Shown here piece by piece: positions 19,848-29,348 of a stretch of 64,000 nt of DNA (its first letter is position 1; each line of letters begins with the position of its first letter). The notes beneath the pieces were generated by a model. The model saw only the letters and a program-made list of their open reading frames with translations, was not told the origin of the DNA and ran no database searches. A program made the translations under genes and the position numbers. The DNA lies in assembly GCA_039566865.1 (NCBI GenBank), contig CM076947.1, positions 3,975,501 to 4,039,500 on the forward strand. Reading direction: 5' to 3'. Origin of the DNA: Aurelia coerulea. Its lineage: Eukaryota; Cnidaria; Scyphozoa; Semaeostomeae; Ulmaridae.

Positions 19848-21879
19848 CTGCAAAACTCAAGAAAACAACGAAGTCAATCTGACGTGAAATCAAACGACAT
19901 ACGCCAAACAACTATAGCAACAACAACAACAACAACAACAACATTAGTCTACGCAACAAGCAATGCACGACGCAACAACAATAGGATATACAACAGACGT
20001 CATAGAACAAGAAACTTTATAACTACAGCACATCAAAGCGAAAACATCGCATTGCGAACAACGCCAATAAAAAGAACTGAACCGAATAGAACGAACAGGG
20101 TAAAGGTACACCCGGGGTGGCTTAGATTCAATGAATCGGCTACTTGCCAAGAAGCACAGAAGAATTGGAAAAGCGAAGCTCACAATACGAGGGATGAAAG
20201 ACAATCTGACGTCAAAGGACAAAGCACAAAACTACAACACCATAAAACGAGAACCGTCCCCTACAAGAACAACGACTCAACTGATAACAACGAGAACGAG
20301 GCTAAAAACAACAACAACATATGACAAGAACTTTTTTACCTTATAAGGACAAAATTATACCAGTAAATTAATTAACCTTATATGGAAATACAAAATACTA
20401 TAAATAGAGGTTGATACTCCTAATAAATCAGTTGCTCTGAAGATGCCCTAGCGGGCGAAACTAGTTAGCAGATAACTGAATAAAAAAGCGCAAAAGATCA
20501 ACTCAATGCCTGCTCTCTGTGGATGTTGTCCCTCTTCTTCTCATCGTTCACTTTATATCATATTGCGGTCTGGACGCAGACCATGGAAGAGTCATCAAGA
20601 AGCAGGAAGTGCCGAGAAAGACCAAGGAACCAACAACAAATGAAGACAAGAACACAGACATAAAACCGCGATTGCGATCACGGTCAGCAACTCAACAATC
20701 TGACGTGAAACCAAACGACGCACATCAAACAACAATGGAAACAAGGACAACAACAACAACAACAACAACAACAACAGCACTGCAAAACTCAAGCAAACAA
20801 CGAAGTCAATCTGACGTGAAATCAAACGACATACGCCAAACAACTATAGCAACAACAACAACAACAACAACAACATTAGTCTACGCAACAAGCAATGCAC
20901 GACGCAACAACAATAGGATATACAACAGACGTCATAGAACAAGAAACTTTATAACTACAGCACATCAAAGCGAAAACATCGCATTGCGAACAACGCCAAT
21001 AAAAAGAACTGAACCGAATAGAATGAACAGGGTAAAGGTACACCCGGGGTGGCTTAGATTCAATGAATCGGCTACTTGCCAAGAAGCACCGAAGAATTGG
21101 AAAAGCGAAGCTCACAATACGAGGGATGAAAGACAATCTGACGTCAAAGGACAAAGCACAAAACTACAACACCATAAAACGAGAACCGTCCCCTACAAGA
21201 ACAACGACTCAACTGATAACAACGAGAACGAGGCTAAAAACAACAACAACATATGACAAGAACTTTTTTACCTTATAAGGACAAAATTATACCAGTAAAT
21301 TAATTAACCTAATATGGAAATACAAAATACTATAAATAGAGGTTGATACTCCTAATGAATCAGTTGCTCTGAAGATGCCCTAGTGGGCGAAACTAGTTAG
21401 CAGATAACTGAATTAAAAAGCGCAAAAGATCAACTCAATGCCTGCTCTCTGTGGATGTTGTCCCTCTTCTTCTCATTGTTCACTTTATATATAACTAACA
21501 CATTTTTGTATAAGAAACTTGGATCAGCCCACAGTATTGAACATTCATATTGTAGTGAATATTGTTCAAGAATACCGGCTCAGCAACCATTTTGCTGTGC
21601 GAATTGCAATTTAGCTTTTAAAAAGTTGCAAATTTTCCTGGGCAACTTTCAACTTGAAAACCTCTTCACACTGTAATCTCTTTTAATTGTAGGTACCTTA
21701 GAGCTGTTGGTTACAGATGTGTAGCGAGATACCTCTTTGGTTACATGGGCTCGGATCATACAAGACCTATGTCAGCATGCATATATGACTACGTTAGGAG
21801 AAAATACACCACAGGCTGTTCTACTGGCTATGCAGCACTAGAGAGACTAAACTATCTCCCAAATTACAAATTAATATAA
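17519..21879 (+). CDS. P2X7-ballast-domain-like protein, three exons, in-frame TGA in exon 2
   Basis: Exons are 17519-17769, 18132-18378 and 21693-21879. Donors GTAAGT occur at 17770 and 18379; acceptors ACAG and GTAG precede exons 2 and 3; both junctions keep phase (TG|G for Trp, GA|G for Glu). The predicted protein is ~225 aa with an acidic N-terminus (FRPYEDEPLADPAE). It is followed by W-CSCRKC and FRCC zinc-ligand patterns with EHEDFLAMTNTDVLL, and a C-terminal part YRCVARYLFGYMG...ACIYDYVRRKY. This is the zinc-binding cytoplasmic 'ballast' fold of P2X7 receptors, found alone in many fish and cnidarian proteins; no channel domain is present. A TGA at 18313-18315 interrupts exon 2, so this copy may be a pseudogene. 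Cellular role unknown. Confidence 0.75.
17770..18131 (+). other. Intron 1 of the P2X7-like gene
   Basis: GTAAGT donor to a pyrimidine-containing acceptor ending TTGACAG. A CT-microsatellite lies near 17860. No other features. Confidence 0.6.
18574..18625 (+). ncRNA. Hammerhead-ribozyme-like motif, copy 1
   Basis: In order: stem I strand TCAGTTGCT; core CTGAAGA (fits CUGANGA); one extra T; helix II GCCC-TAGT-GGGC; GAA; a self-complementary 3-bp stem III ACTAGT; T at the predicted cleavage position (18612); then AGC, an AGAT bulge and AACTGA, which re-pairs with stem I. The extra base before helix II departs from consensus. A loopless stem III implies cleavage only as a dimer, as reported for minimal hammerheads of Penelope elements and animal retrozymes. 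Activity not demonstrated. Confidence 0.65.
19493..19544 (+). ncRNA. Hammerhead-ribozyme-like motif, copy 2
   Basis: Same layout as copy 1, with helix II loop TAGC instead of TAGT. All stem and core positions are identical. Predicted cleavage after T19531. Confidence 0.65.
19545..20324 (+). other. Long open frame inside repeat unit 2 (T/N/R-rich)
   Basis: An open frame of ~246 codons counted from a GTG at 19584, ending TGA at 20324. It is rich in Thr, Asn, Gln and Arg, with internal SDVKxND repeats. There is no ATG near its beginning (first in-frame Met is well inside), and composition follows the ACA microsatellite, so coding is doubtful. The same frame is open in unit 3 (20519-21256) but stopped in unit 1 at ~18922. 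If monomers circularise, unconventional initiation is conceivable; nothing in the sequence requires it. Confidence 0.3.
20428..20479 (+). ncRNA. Hammerhead-ribozyme-like motif, copy 3
   Basis: Identical to copy 2 across stems and core (loop TAGC). Predicted cleavage after T20466, giving a 935-nt monomer from the previous site. Confidence 0.65.
20480..21256 (+). other. Matching open frame inside repeat unit 3
   Basis: About 245 codons counted from a GTG at 20519. It differs from unit 2 at a handful of residues and by one fewer Thr in the ACA tract. Near-identity is as well explained by recent duplication as by selection. Confidence 0.3.
21360..21411 (+). ncRNA. Hammerhead-ribozyme-like motif, copy 4
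   Basis: Stem and core sequence conserved, loop TAGT as in copy 1. It lies in the partial fourth unit, which breaks off at ~21486. Predicted cleavage after T21398, 932 nt after copy 3. Confidence 0.65.
21501..21692 (+). other. Remainder of intron 2 with dispersed motif
   Basis: Contains AAACTTGGATCAGCCCA (~21515), which recurs near 50224 and in shortened form near 52284. It ends in a T-rich tract and the acceptor AATTGTAG. Confidence 0.5.
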
Positions 21880-22310
21880 ACATTATTATATCACGTTTTT
21901 ATGAAAAGGCACAAGGGGTAAAGGGGGTGTAATGGCTCCCGCAAATGGATAGTTAGCACAGTAGTGCCTCGAACAGACATAATATGAACAGCAATGACAT
22001 GCCAGAATACTACACTCCTTTCATAAACTGCATATGTTTCAAGACATTTTTTTCCAGGAATAATACTTTGATCTAAACAACTTTTTAGATTAGGAAAAAA
22101 TAATGCAAATAGACCTTATTGGCTTAGGTTTGTTTTACCCATTTCAAATCATGTGACCATACTCTTGGGAAGTTTTAGTACTATGTTTTTTTGCACTCAT
22201 GGCACAACTTTGCATGGCACAAAATATGTTAGAGAAATAAAAATATCACACAAGGTTGTATGTGTCTTTACTGGTTAAACAGTGCTCAATGCCATGTAGG
22301 CAGAGCGAAT
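21880..22310. other. 3' flank of P2X7-like gene, no gene
   Basis: Probable 3' UTR and intergenic sequence. AGAGAAATAAAAATAT occurs at 22231 and again at 22381, just after the hairpin below, forming a direct repeat about 150 bp apart. Confidence 0.4.
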
Positions 22311-22381
22311 TATAACAGGAATGAGACAATAAAACAGACTACATAGAATGTAGTCTGTTTTATCGTCTCAATCCTGTTATA
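22311..22381. repeat. Near-perfect long hairpin (~34-bp arms)
   Basis: TATAACAGGA...GACTACAT pairs with ATGTAGTC...TCCTGTTATA with only two or three mismatches and a ~3-nt loop. It is flanked by the 16-bp direct repeat AGAGAAATAAAAATAT. It could be a tiny palindromic MITE remnant or a small-RNA-type hairpin; the sequence does not decide. Confidence 0.7.
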
Positions 22382-23680
22382 GAGAAATAAAAATATGTTT
22401 TATCAAGAGATTGATCACATGACTTGAAATGAATATAAACAAAACCACAGCCGATTTAATCTATCTATGCGATATTAAAGCAAATGTGATCATGAAACTG
22501 ATTAATTTAGGCTCTTTGCTGAGTGATCTCATTGCACTTCTCATATGAGTTACCTTTTGTCCGCTCTCTACATTTCTTCCATCTTGGTAGTACTCTTGTC
22601 TTGGTTTGGGCCGCAACTGCTTGTGTTGCCACTGAAATTGTTGCATGCAGTGTCTCTTGCTCTTGTACTTTGGAGTGAAATTAGAAATTATAAATGAAGA
22701 CTATGCTAGCACACTGCTCAGGTATATATAGGTAGATAAGGTAGATTGAAGGAGCTTTTCTGACAGGTAACTAGACAACAAAAAACAGCGTTTGAGGTCT
22801 TATGGATCATCTTACTTTTTATTTCATCAAAATTGGACAAGTAAATTCAGAGTTATGGTTATTTGAAGGTTCGCAATCACATGAAATTTTGCAGAATTTA
22901 GTTGTTATGGTTCAGTATTATGTTATGATTCTTCAGATGGTACCAAAACTAAGAAATTTTTATTAAGTTCTACATATGCAAAACAGTATCTTGATTAAAA
23001 CTCAATGAATTATCTTGAAACTTGACAGTTATACCAATGTTGACCTGCGGAATCTGGACCCAGAAATTTCATTTTTGCCATGGAAACTGGGGCTTTTGTC
23101 AAAAATGGCGTGCCTGTCGGCAAAGAGAAAGCAATATAATAGGTTTTAATCAAAAATTGTGCACAGATGTCTGAAAAACAACCTGTAATCAACAAAAAAG
23201 CATATAATGTAACAAAATATAGTGCCAGAAAATATTTTGACCAGTGGCAGACACGAAGGGGCAGTGGGGTGCGGTTGAGTGGGGTCACCCCAATTTTAGG
23301 TGGAACAAAGAACTTTTTTTAAAACAATTGAAGTTAACAATGCTTTTATACAAATTAAGCGTTACCCCCTAATATTGGCAGAATATCCACCACTGTTCTT
23401 GCTGTCAAATTGTGCTGAGTCAGCATAATCTACTATAACGAATTGCAATGAAAACCTGTAATAAACAATTGCAGTAATAAATACCTGTATTAAATGATTA
23501 AGATAGAAAGAAAGTAACTTTGGCTAAAGTCTAAAACCATGACCTCCTTTCCTTACCCCACCCTTAACCCCTATAATCCCTTTCAGAAAATGTCCAAAAG
23601 TATATGGATCAACATACTCAGTTGTATTATGCAGACTGTGTTCATTTATCATCCAAAATTGTCAAGTCCCCATTCACATA
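22382..23680. other. No gene recognised
   Basis: AT-rich, with short motif-free open frames on both strands. Confidence 0.5.
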
Positions 23681-23685
23681 GTCAA

Positions 23686-23949
23686 TTAAAAGTTCATAGT
23701 ATAGTTCCAATCAGTTTGCACTTCCTCCTCCTCCTCCTCATCATCATCATCATTATCCGAGTCTTTGCTCCCACTGTCGATATCATGTCTTATGGTAAAC
23801 ATTGTGTACAAAGGGTCCTGTGACTCACGAGCAATACCAATCACAGTTCCAGTAAAAACCTTTTTACAACAACACTTTTTGCCTTTTTCACGAACATAGA
23901 AACTGTGGTCTACACGCTTTCCAATCAATGTAATAGGATCTGGCAGATC
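23686..23949 (-). pseudogene. Fragment resembling a Tudor/SH3-like domain with acidic tail
   Basis: The minus-strand frame reads DPITLIGKRVDHSFYV, then KKVFTGTVIGI, then DPLYTMFTIRHD, then a long D/E run. The pattern (G-K-x-V...H, GTVxGI, PLYxxxxxxD) resembles small beta-barrel chromatin-reader-type modules that recur in the repeat gene families of this genome type. No start or splice sites could be fixed. Probably an isolated exon or relic. Confidence 0.35.
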
Positions 23950-24005
23950 TAGCTTTAGTCACTTCCTTTTCCCTTTGGTTCTTTTCCTACTAAGTACATA
24001 ACATT

Positions 24006-24902
24006 ATAACTGACGAAAACTGGTTAGTCAAAAACGATGTAATCATAGTGCCCATTCATCATAAAAGCAGCAGCGGTGACAATTTGCATTGGACAGTTGC
24101 AGCGATATATCCCAAATTTAAGGTGATATTTCATTGTGACTCTCTCGATACGGTAAGACCACACGTTTTCTCCGTTTTAATATCTTTCATAAAAGAATGG
24201 CACAGGCAACTTTCCAAATCATTCAAAATGATAAAATGGACATTTTTGCACTGTAAACATGTATCAAGACAACTTAATGGGTACGATTGCGGTGTTCATG
24301 CATGTCTTAATGCATGCAATCTCCTGAAGCAAGAATTGTGGGATGTTGAGTCATCAGATACAGTTGCAGACATTCGAGCTTGGATAGCTTTTACAGCAAT
24401 AAATTCACCATCATCTGCTAGAAGAGGCAACAATAAACAAGGCCTTGTTGTTGGAATCGAAGTTGCTTTGATTAAGAGGTCTGAGATTGTGGAGAGGCTG
24501 TGGAATCAAAGTAATGAAAATGTTTTCCAGCAATTATCGAAGAGTTTGAAAGAAAAACACGTATCAAGCAGTCAAGTTGAGCGGGCTGCTGCAACGAGTG
24601 CTGCTTCAAAGGGTAGGAGCAGCTCAGAAAAAGCCTTGCCATTTGAAAATGAAAATGCACAGACGGGCACGGGCGATGAAGATGTGGTATTGACACAAAC
24701 TATTGATGAACTCGTAGAGGAGGCGGTTGCAAAGGATATAGATATGGATTCATGTGCTGATACTTTTGAGGAAATATTGCCTGATGATGACAACACTACC
24801 AACACCTCAAGCTTCCAACAGCTAGCAAAAAGAATAGTGCAGTCTCTGATGACTCATATGACTCAGACGATGAGCTGCCAGATGATGATGAAATCGCTTT
24901 AG
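24006..24902 (+). CDS. Ulp1/SENP-type (C48) cysteine protease-like fragment
   Basis: The frame is open from ~24006 (TDENWLVKNDVIIVPIHH; no ATG) to the stop at ~24902. C48 protease hallmarks are present: HW (~24085) as catalytic His, CDS (~24140) supplying the Asp, QLNGYDCGVH (~24270-24300) with the oxyanion Gln and catalytic Cys. C-terminal to the domain is a low-complexity Ser/acidic region. Such enzymes remove SUMO-like modifiers; they also occur inside several DNA-transposon families. The N-terminal half of the domain is missing upstream, so this is an exon or truncated copy. Whether host or transposon gene is unresolved. Confidence 0.65.
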   Translation: MTDENWLVKNDVIIVPIHHKSSSGDNLHWTVAAIYPKFKVIFHCDSLDTVRPHVFSVLISFIKEWHRQLSKSFKMIKWTFLHCKHVSRQLNGYDCGVHACLNACNLLKQELWDVESSDTVADIRAWIAFTAINSPSSARRGNNKQGLVVGIEVALIKRSEIVERLWNQSNENVFQQLSKSLKEKHVSSSQVERAAATSAASKGRSSSEKALPFENENAQTGTGDEDVVLTQTIDELVEEAVAKDIDMDSCADTFEEILPDDDNTTNTSSFQQLAKRIVQSLMTHMTQTMSCQMMMKSL

Positions 24903-24929
24903 GTTTCTGAAATAATAAGAATTCCTAAT

Positions 24930-25410
24930 AACAATGCATTACAAATGCCAGGAGAAATTTAGCAGCAGGAAACCTGATTTCAGAAAGACTAGCAGCGGCT
25001 TTGACATATAAAAATATGTTTCTTAGACATGCAAACGAGGAGCATGCTTTAATCGCTAAGACAATTGGTATGGCAAAATATGTTTCGTGCATGCAGTATA
25101 TTTGGAAGATATTCATGTTTTATCGTGAGCCATCAGGCAAATTGTTTGACTATGGTGGATATGAGCAGGTACAGCTGCCTGAAACATTTTCCCTTGCGCG
25201 TGAGAATTTATAAAGATACATCTTGATGCCTGAACTTCTGTCAGCCTTCTTTTTGCACAAATATGATGTCATAAAATCTACTGAGATAGCAAAGTACCTA
25301 TATGGAGCAGATCATACAACTGGGCTCTATCATCTTGGCATCCTTTTGAATGTTAGAATGTGTGATGTGATAGGTGTCACAGCAAGAAATGCTAAAATTT
25401 CTACTTAGTG
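24930..25410 (+). pseudogene. Unrecognised coding-like fragments after the Ulp1 region
   Basis: Two successive open frames, ~24998-25213 (MFLRHANEEHALIAKTIGMAKYV...) and ~25223-25408 (MPELLSAFFLHKYDV...ADHTTGLYHLGIL), on the same strand as the Ulp1-like segment. Amino-acid composition looks protein-like, but I recognise no family. They may belong to the same decayed gene. Confidence 0.3.
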
Positions 25411-25429
25411 TTCCATCCGAAAATCACAG

Positions 25430-25860
25430 GGAAACGGCCAGTTTCACCTCAGTTTCCAAAAACACGCGATAATAATTGTCAAATTTCCCTTGAAGTTTTG
25501 AAACAGAGAAATTGCTGGGAAACGGACATATAGTTTTCCCCGTAGTTTTCCTTCGCAAATTCCACGTAAAAAATGTAGTAAATCTAGGGAAAATTGGACG
25601 AACAATTTTGAAACCACGGGGAAATCTCACGATCATCCTAGGACACTGTAGAGAAAATTTTCGATAGTTTTCCCTGCAGTTTAACCAGGTGGAAATTCCG
25701 CGTAAAAAAATTAGGAAATCTAGGGGAAATTGGATGAATAATTTGGAAACTACGGGGAAATCTCATGAATATCTAAGGACACTACAGGGAAATTTTCTTC
25801 AGTTTTCCCTGTAATTTTCCAGGTGGAATTCTGCGTTCAAATAGGGAAATTTGAACCAAA
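25430..25860. repeat. Imperfect ~136-bp tandem repeat rich in GGGAAA/TTTCCC
   Basis: The block beginning AATTCCACGTAAAAAA (~25558) recurs as AATTCCGCGTAAAAAA (~25693) and the shared stretch AATCTAGGGGAAATTGGATGAA follows each. Many internal GGGAAA and TTTCCC words make it locally self-complementary. Related wording (AACTTGGGAAATC, TTTTCC) is seen at 33.2-33.5 kb. Confidence 0.6.
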
Positions 25861-26258
25861 AGTAAGACCCCTGTGTGGTGTTTTAGACTAGATCAAAACA
25901 TTTACGCATTTTCCATAATTTTCTTAAAGCTCGAATTTCCCTTCATTAGGCCAAATATTTAGTAGAATAATGCTTCGAATGTAACTTAATTTTGTCAATA
26001 AGAGTTATTTTATGTCCATTCTAAATTTAGGAATAATACCAATCAGATCTTTTATTCCAGCCATTGGAATATATTTCTACCAAGGTCACTTAGCATAGTT
26101 TCATTCAAAAGTTTTCCTTCTAGTAGAGGGCGTTTAATTACTATGTCATTTTTACTGACCAATAGGGACATCAATTTGGTATTTTGTTGGTCCGCAGAAG
26201 AAATAGATCAGTTAGAGTGGGAATCTTGCGGAAGGAGGTTTGTTAGCAGAAGGTTGTT
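25861..26258. other. No gene; flank of OB-like fragment
   Basis: No motif beyond scattered AT-rich words. It may contain the promoter of the short ORF at 26259. Confidence 0.35.
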
Positions 26259-26453
26259 ATGGAGAACAGTTCAGAGAAAATAGACGTTGTGGGGTATGTA
26301 AATGATGTCTCTCCTAGTAAGTTGTCAAAGCGGAGGAACAAATATGTTGATGGCCAGGTATACACGGGCCAATCAGCATGCAAGAAAATAAGGATAATGT
26401 TATGGAGATTGTTAGGAGATAAGATTGTTATGGAGATTCTAAGAAACTCGTAA
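26259..26453 (+). pseudogene. OB-fold-like N-terminal fragment
   Basis: Starts at a true ATG and reads SEKIDVVGYVNDVSPSKLSK then NKYVDGQVYTG. This matches the opening beta-strand pattern (VxGYVxxVSPxKxSxxxxKYFxxxLQT) of a family of small OB-fold-like proteins common in invertebrate genomes. After ~residue 42 similarity is lost and the frame ends at 26453, so it is truncated or the next exon is unseen. Confidence 0.4.
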
Positions 26454-27302
26454 GAAACTCTGAGTACTGAAGATCTGATAATTTCAAGAAATTTGTAATG
26501 CTGCCTATTGGCCCAACTTTTAGTTTCTTACAGAAAAAATCTACAAGAAAGTAATCAGTGAATTCATAATAATTAAGATTGCAAAAAATGATATTTATTC
26601 AAATGTACTGAATTTCAGTTGGAATAAGGTTGAAAAAGCTACACTAGCTGGTGCAATGCATTTAGATGTCATTCGTAGATCGCTCAATCGAACTTGGTTA
26701 AAGTTTTGGACATTGCTGAGAAAAATGACTCATTGTATGAATTTGAGAATGTTTATCTGGGGCTGGTTGGTGGATTATTTAATTTTGAATGATGTAGATA
26801 TTTTAAATACTTTGGTTTTGTTCATATTAGTCTTAATCCTGAATCTGTAGATAAGTTTAATTTGTTTCTTAATTATGGTAAATATTGTAATTATGTAGAA
26901 TTAAGGAATTGTAAAATAGTGGATCGTATTGAGCACCGGTGAAGATGACGTTTCAGCACCATTGAAGAAGCATATTATTGGCTAGATGGCTTTTTCCATG
27001 TAGATAACATAAGGGTCACAGGGGCTCAGAATAAAATGATGTAAAACAATTAAAATACAACAAGGCACTCCCTTGTTATTGGAGAAAACATGGTCCACTT
27101 TATAGCACAATTTGCCTGCTTCCAGTTGGTATTACTTAAAGGGCATATGTCACAAAGCTGATTGGTTCATGCAATACAGTTATCTCTATTGTTTATTAGA
27201 AAGCACAGGATCCAGGCTGAATGTTCATTGCAATAAAAATTCATGAAACAGAAATAAAAAGTCACGAAACAATGGAATTCCACTCGAAACTTGTTTGTTG
27301 TA
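26454..27302. other. No gene recognised
   Basis: AT-rich. One 64-codon open frame at 26656 has a hydrophobic, non-conserved-looking composition. Confidence 0.45.
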
Positions 27303-27876
27303 TTAACCCTATCTGACCTGGGCGTTTTGAAACACTCAATGCCTGGGGAGGGGCGGATTCGGCCCCCCCCCTGTTTATCTCTGTTGTCATAAGAGCTATG
27401 GCACCCAAAATTAGCACAAAGGTAGTTCATTATATAAACAATGAAAATTTAAAATCATAATCTAATTAACGATGTTGTTGTTGTTGCTAGAGCATGATGA
27501 TCATTTTGATGTCATATGACGTCATATAAATGAAAGCTTGCTAAAAGGTCATGAAACTTGATTTTTCATAAGGAAATGAAAGATATAGCTCAAAACATAT
27601 ATAAATTGATAATTTAGACTTAATTGGACCAATTAAACATGATTAAGAGAGATGCATAGTATGTTTTTCATGGAGTGCAGTTTGAAAAATTGGTAACCAT
27701 GGAGACAAGGCTAAAAATAGAATGGCCAAATTGTTACAATTTTGTTGCTCTATGATACAAAGTTAAACTTAGAAAAAATCTCAGATGCCTGCTGCATACA
27801 CGGAAAACTGTGTAAACAAAAATTTACTAGGGGGGGGGGGACCGAATCCGCCCCTCCCCAGGTCAGATAGGGTTAA
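27303..27876. mobile_element. piggyBac-like MITE with TTAA target duplication
   Basis: Terminal inverted repeats CCCTATCTGACCTGGG (27307 onward) and its complement ending at 27872 are flanked on both sides by TTAA (27303-27306, 27873-27876). Subterminally GGGGAGGGGCGGATTCGG is found inverted on both sides next to C/G runs. Length is 566 bp with no coding capacity. A TTAA duplication plus CCCT-type ends is the signature of piggyBac-superfamily elements. Confidence 0.8.
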
Positions 27877-28877
27877 CCAATTGCTAATATGACATATGTG
27901 CTTTAATATTCTCAGGGTCATACTGAAAAAGCACTGAGCCAAGCGACCCTGTTTCTCTTGTGCAACCCCTGGTATCTAACACAGTGGGGCCAAGGATTCA
28001 ATTCTAGTTTGGTCAATATGTCTCGTGCACAGTCTGTATTAACAATGAATGAACTTTCTCTATCTATTTAGATGAAACCAACTGAAGAGTTTGAGGTCTT
28101 CTCAGATAACGAAGTGGATGCTTCAGATGAAGTAATAGAGGACGAAATGCTAAACACTAAATATGATCAAATAGATATAAGTTCTGATAATGATGAAACA
28201 CCATCAAATACATGGCTTCACATTGGCAAGTGCCAGCTCAAATTAGATAAAAAGGCAATAGTATTATCAAAAGGGCATAACGGAATACCCAGACCCAGGA
28301 CCAGTAGGACCGGACCCTAACGGACCAGACCCTAGGGGAATACCTCTCTACCTTGCTTGGTGATTCAAGTTGTTGCAATGACATTGTGATGCCAGCCACC
28401 TTGTATTCCATCTCTACAATCTCAATTTCTGGACTTGATTCTGGCTTCTCCATGCTCTTTACAAGTTAGTTTGGGACTGCAAAAGCATTTAGCAGGTAGC
28501 TTTTTGATAACATATTTGTTCGTAATGTTTATTGTGAAGGTGGTAATTGGCAGATATATGGGGTAAGGCGATCTCGAAAGAGAGAATGATATTTTTGGGA
28601 ATGTTAATAGAACCATTCTCTCAAACCACACATTGACCCGGGCATTGACCCCACTGGTCTTTGGTAAATCCCATGATCACAATATTGCATCTCAGAATGT
28701 GATTTTTGTGCATTTGTTTTCTCGTATCATGCATGTGCACTCACCTTTCTTAAAACAATAGAGAACAATACATCTAGTTAATAATTGTGGCGTGGCACCA
28801 CTGTTTTCAAAATTTTTGTAATTTTCATTCAAAAATACTATTACTATTGCTATTAATATACTGTGTCCAATTTTTGA

Positions 28878-29336
28878 GTGCCAATTATGTTATTATTTAT
28901 TGTTTTAGATCTTATTAAATCATTTGGAAACCCTTCTAACAAAACAAAATTAATTCTTGCAATTAATTCAGCAAGAAGCATCGGAGAAAGAGCAAGTGAG
29001 CACCTCACCAAATACGAAAACAGTGAAAAGAATTCCGTGTTTTACAAGCACATGTTAGAGCGGCATGATGCAGTTCCGCAAGAGGTTACGGTGGATATAC
29101 TGGCTACGTGCTCGGGTGACGCAATGCTCAGGCAAGTTACGGAAGCAGTTTTTATCAATGAATTGAACCCAATGCTCAATACGAAAGAAGAATGGGGAAA
29201 CTCAAACAAATTAAGACAACGACACAACGGATTCGAACTGATCAATTTTTCGAACGTAAATTTTACGAACAGTGCAAGAACACAAGGTTCGCGAGATTTG
29301 AACATTCTCACTGAAGAGGCCGCCGAGGGGCGGTGA
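28878..29336 (+). pseudogene. Penelope-like element GIY-YIG endonuclease fragment
   Basis: About 150 codons. SIGERASEHLTKYEN, then SVFYKHMLERH, then DAMLRQVTEAVFINELNPMLNTKEEWGN match the second half of the GIY-YIG nuclease domain at the C-terminus of Penelope-like elements. The GIY...YIG strand itself and the upstream RT are missing, so this is a 5'-truncated copy. It ends LTEEAAEGR at a TGA at 29334-29336. Confidence 0.7.
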
Positions 29337-29348
29337 AAATTTTGAGAA
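29305..29348 (+). ncRNA. Hammerhead-ribozyme-like motif at PLE 3' end
   Basis: Stem I strand TTCTCA; core CTGAAGA; helix II CCGCC-GAGG-GGCGG with short unpaired or wobble flanks; GAAA; a 2-bp self-complementary stem III within AATT; T at the predicted site; then TGAGAA closing stem I. It overlaps the ORF stop. It uses the same core and the same extra-base departure as the four motifs at 18.5-21.4 kb, with different stem sequences. PLEs are known to carry minimal hammerheads. Confidence 0.55.

Larger units (their letters stand above)
18508..21500 (+). repeat. Retrozyme-like tandem array (3 units of ~930 bp plus partial fourth)
   Basis: Units repeat with spacings of 919, 935 and 932 bp (measured between identical motifs at 18575, 19494, 20429 and 21361). 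Units 2 and 3 are almost identical; unit 1 is more diverged and differs in ACA-repeat length. The array is bounded by a 14-bp direct repeat, ATATATAACTAACA, at 18508-18521 and 21487-21500, consistent with a target-site duplication around an insert of ~2.96 kb. The insert starts ~50 bp before the first hammerhead-like motif and ends ~75 bp after the fourth, so complete monomers are bracketed by motifs. It lies in intron 2 of the P2X7-like gene in the sense direction. Retrozyme origin is inference from this architecture. Confidence 0.75.

Noticed and set aside
18664..21256. Tandem 245-codon frames as a real protein family
   Set aside because: No initiating ATG, composition set by ACA repeats, and the frame is broken in unit 1; kept only as an open-frame observation.
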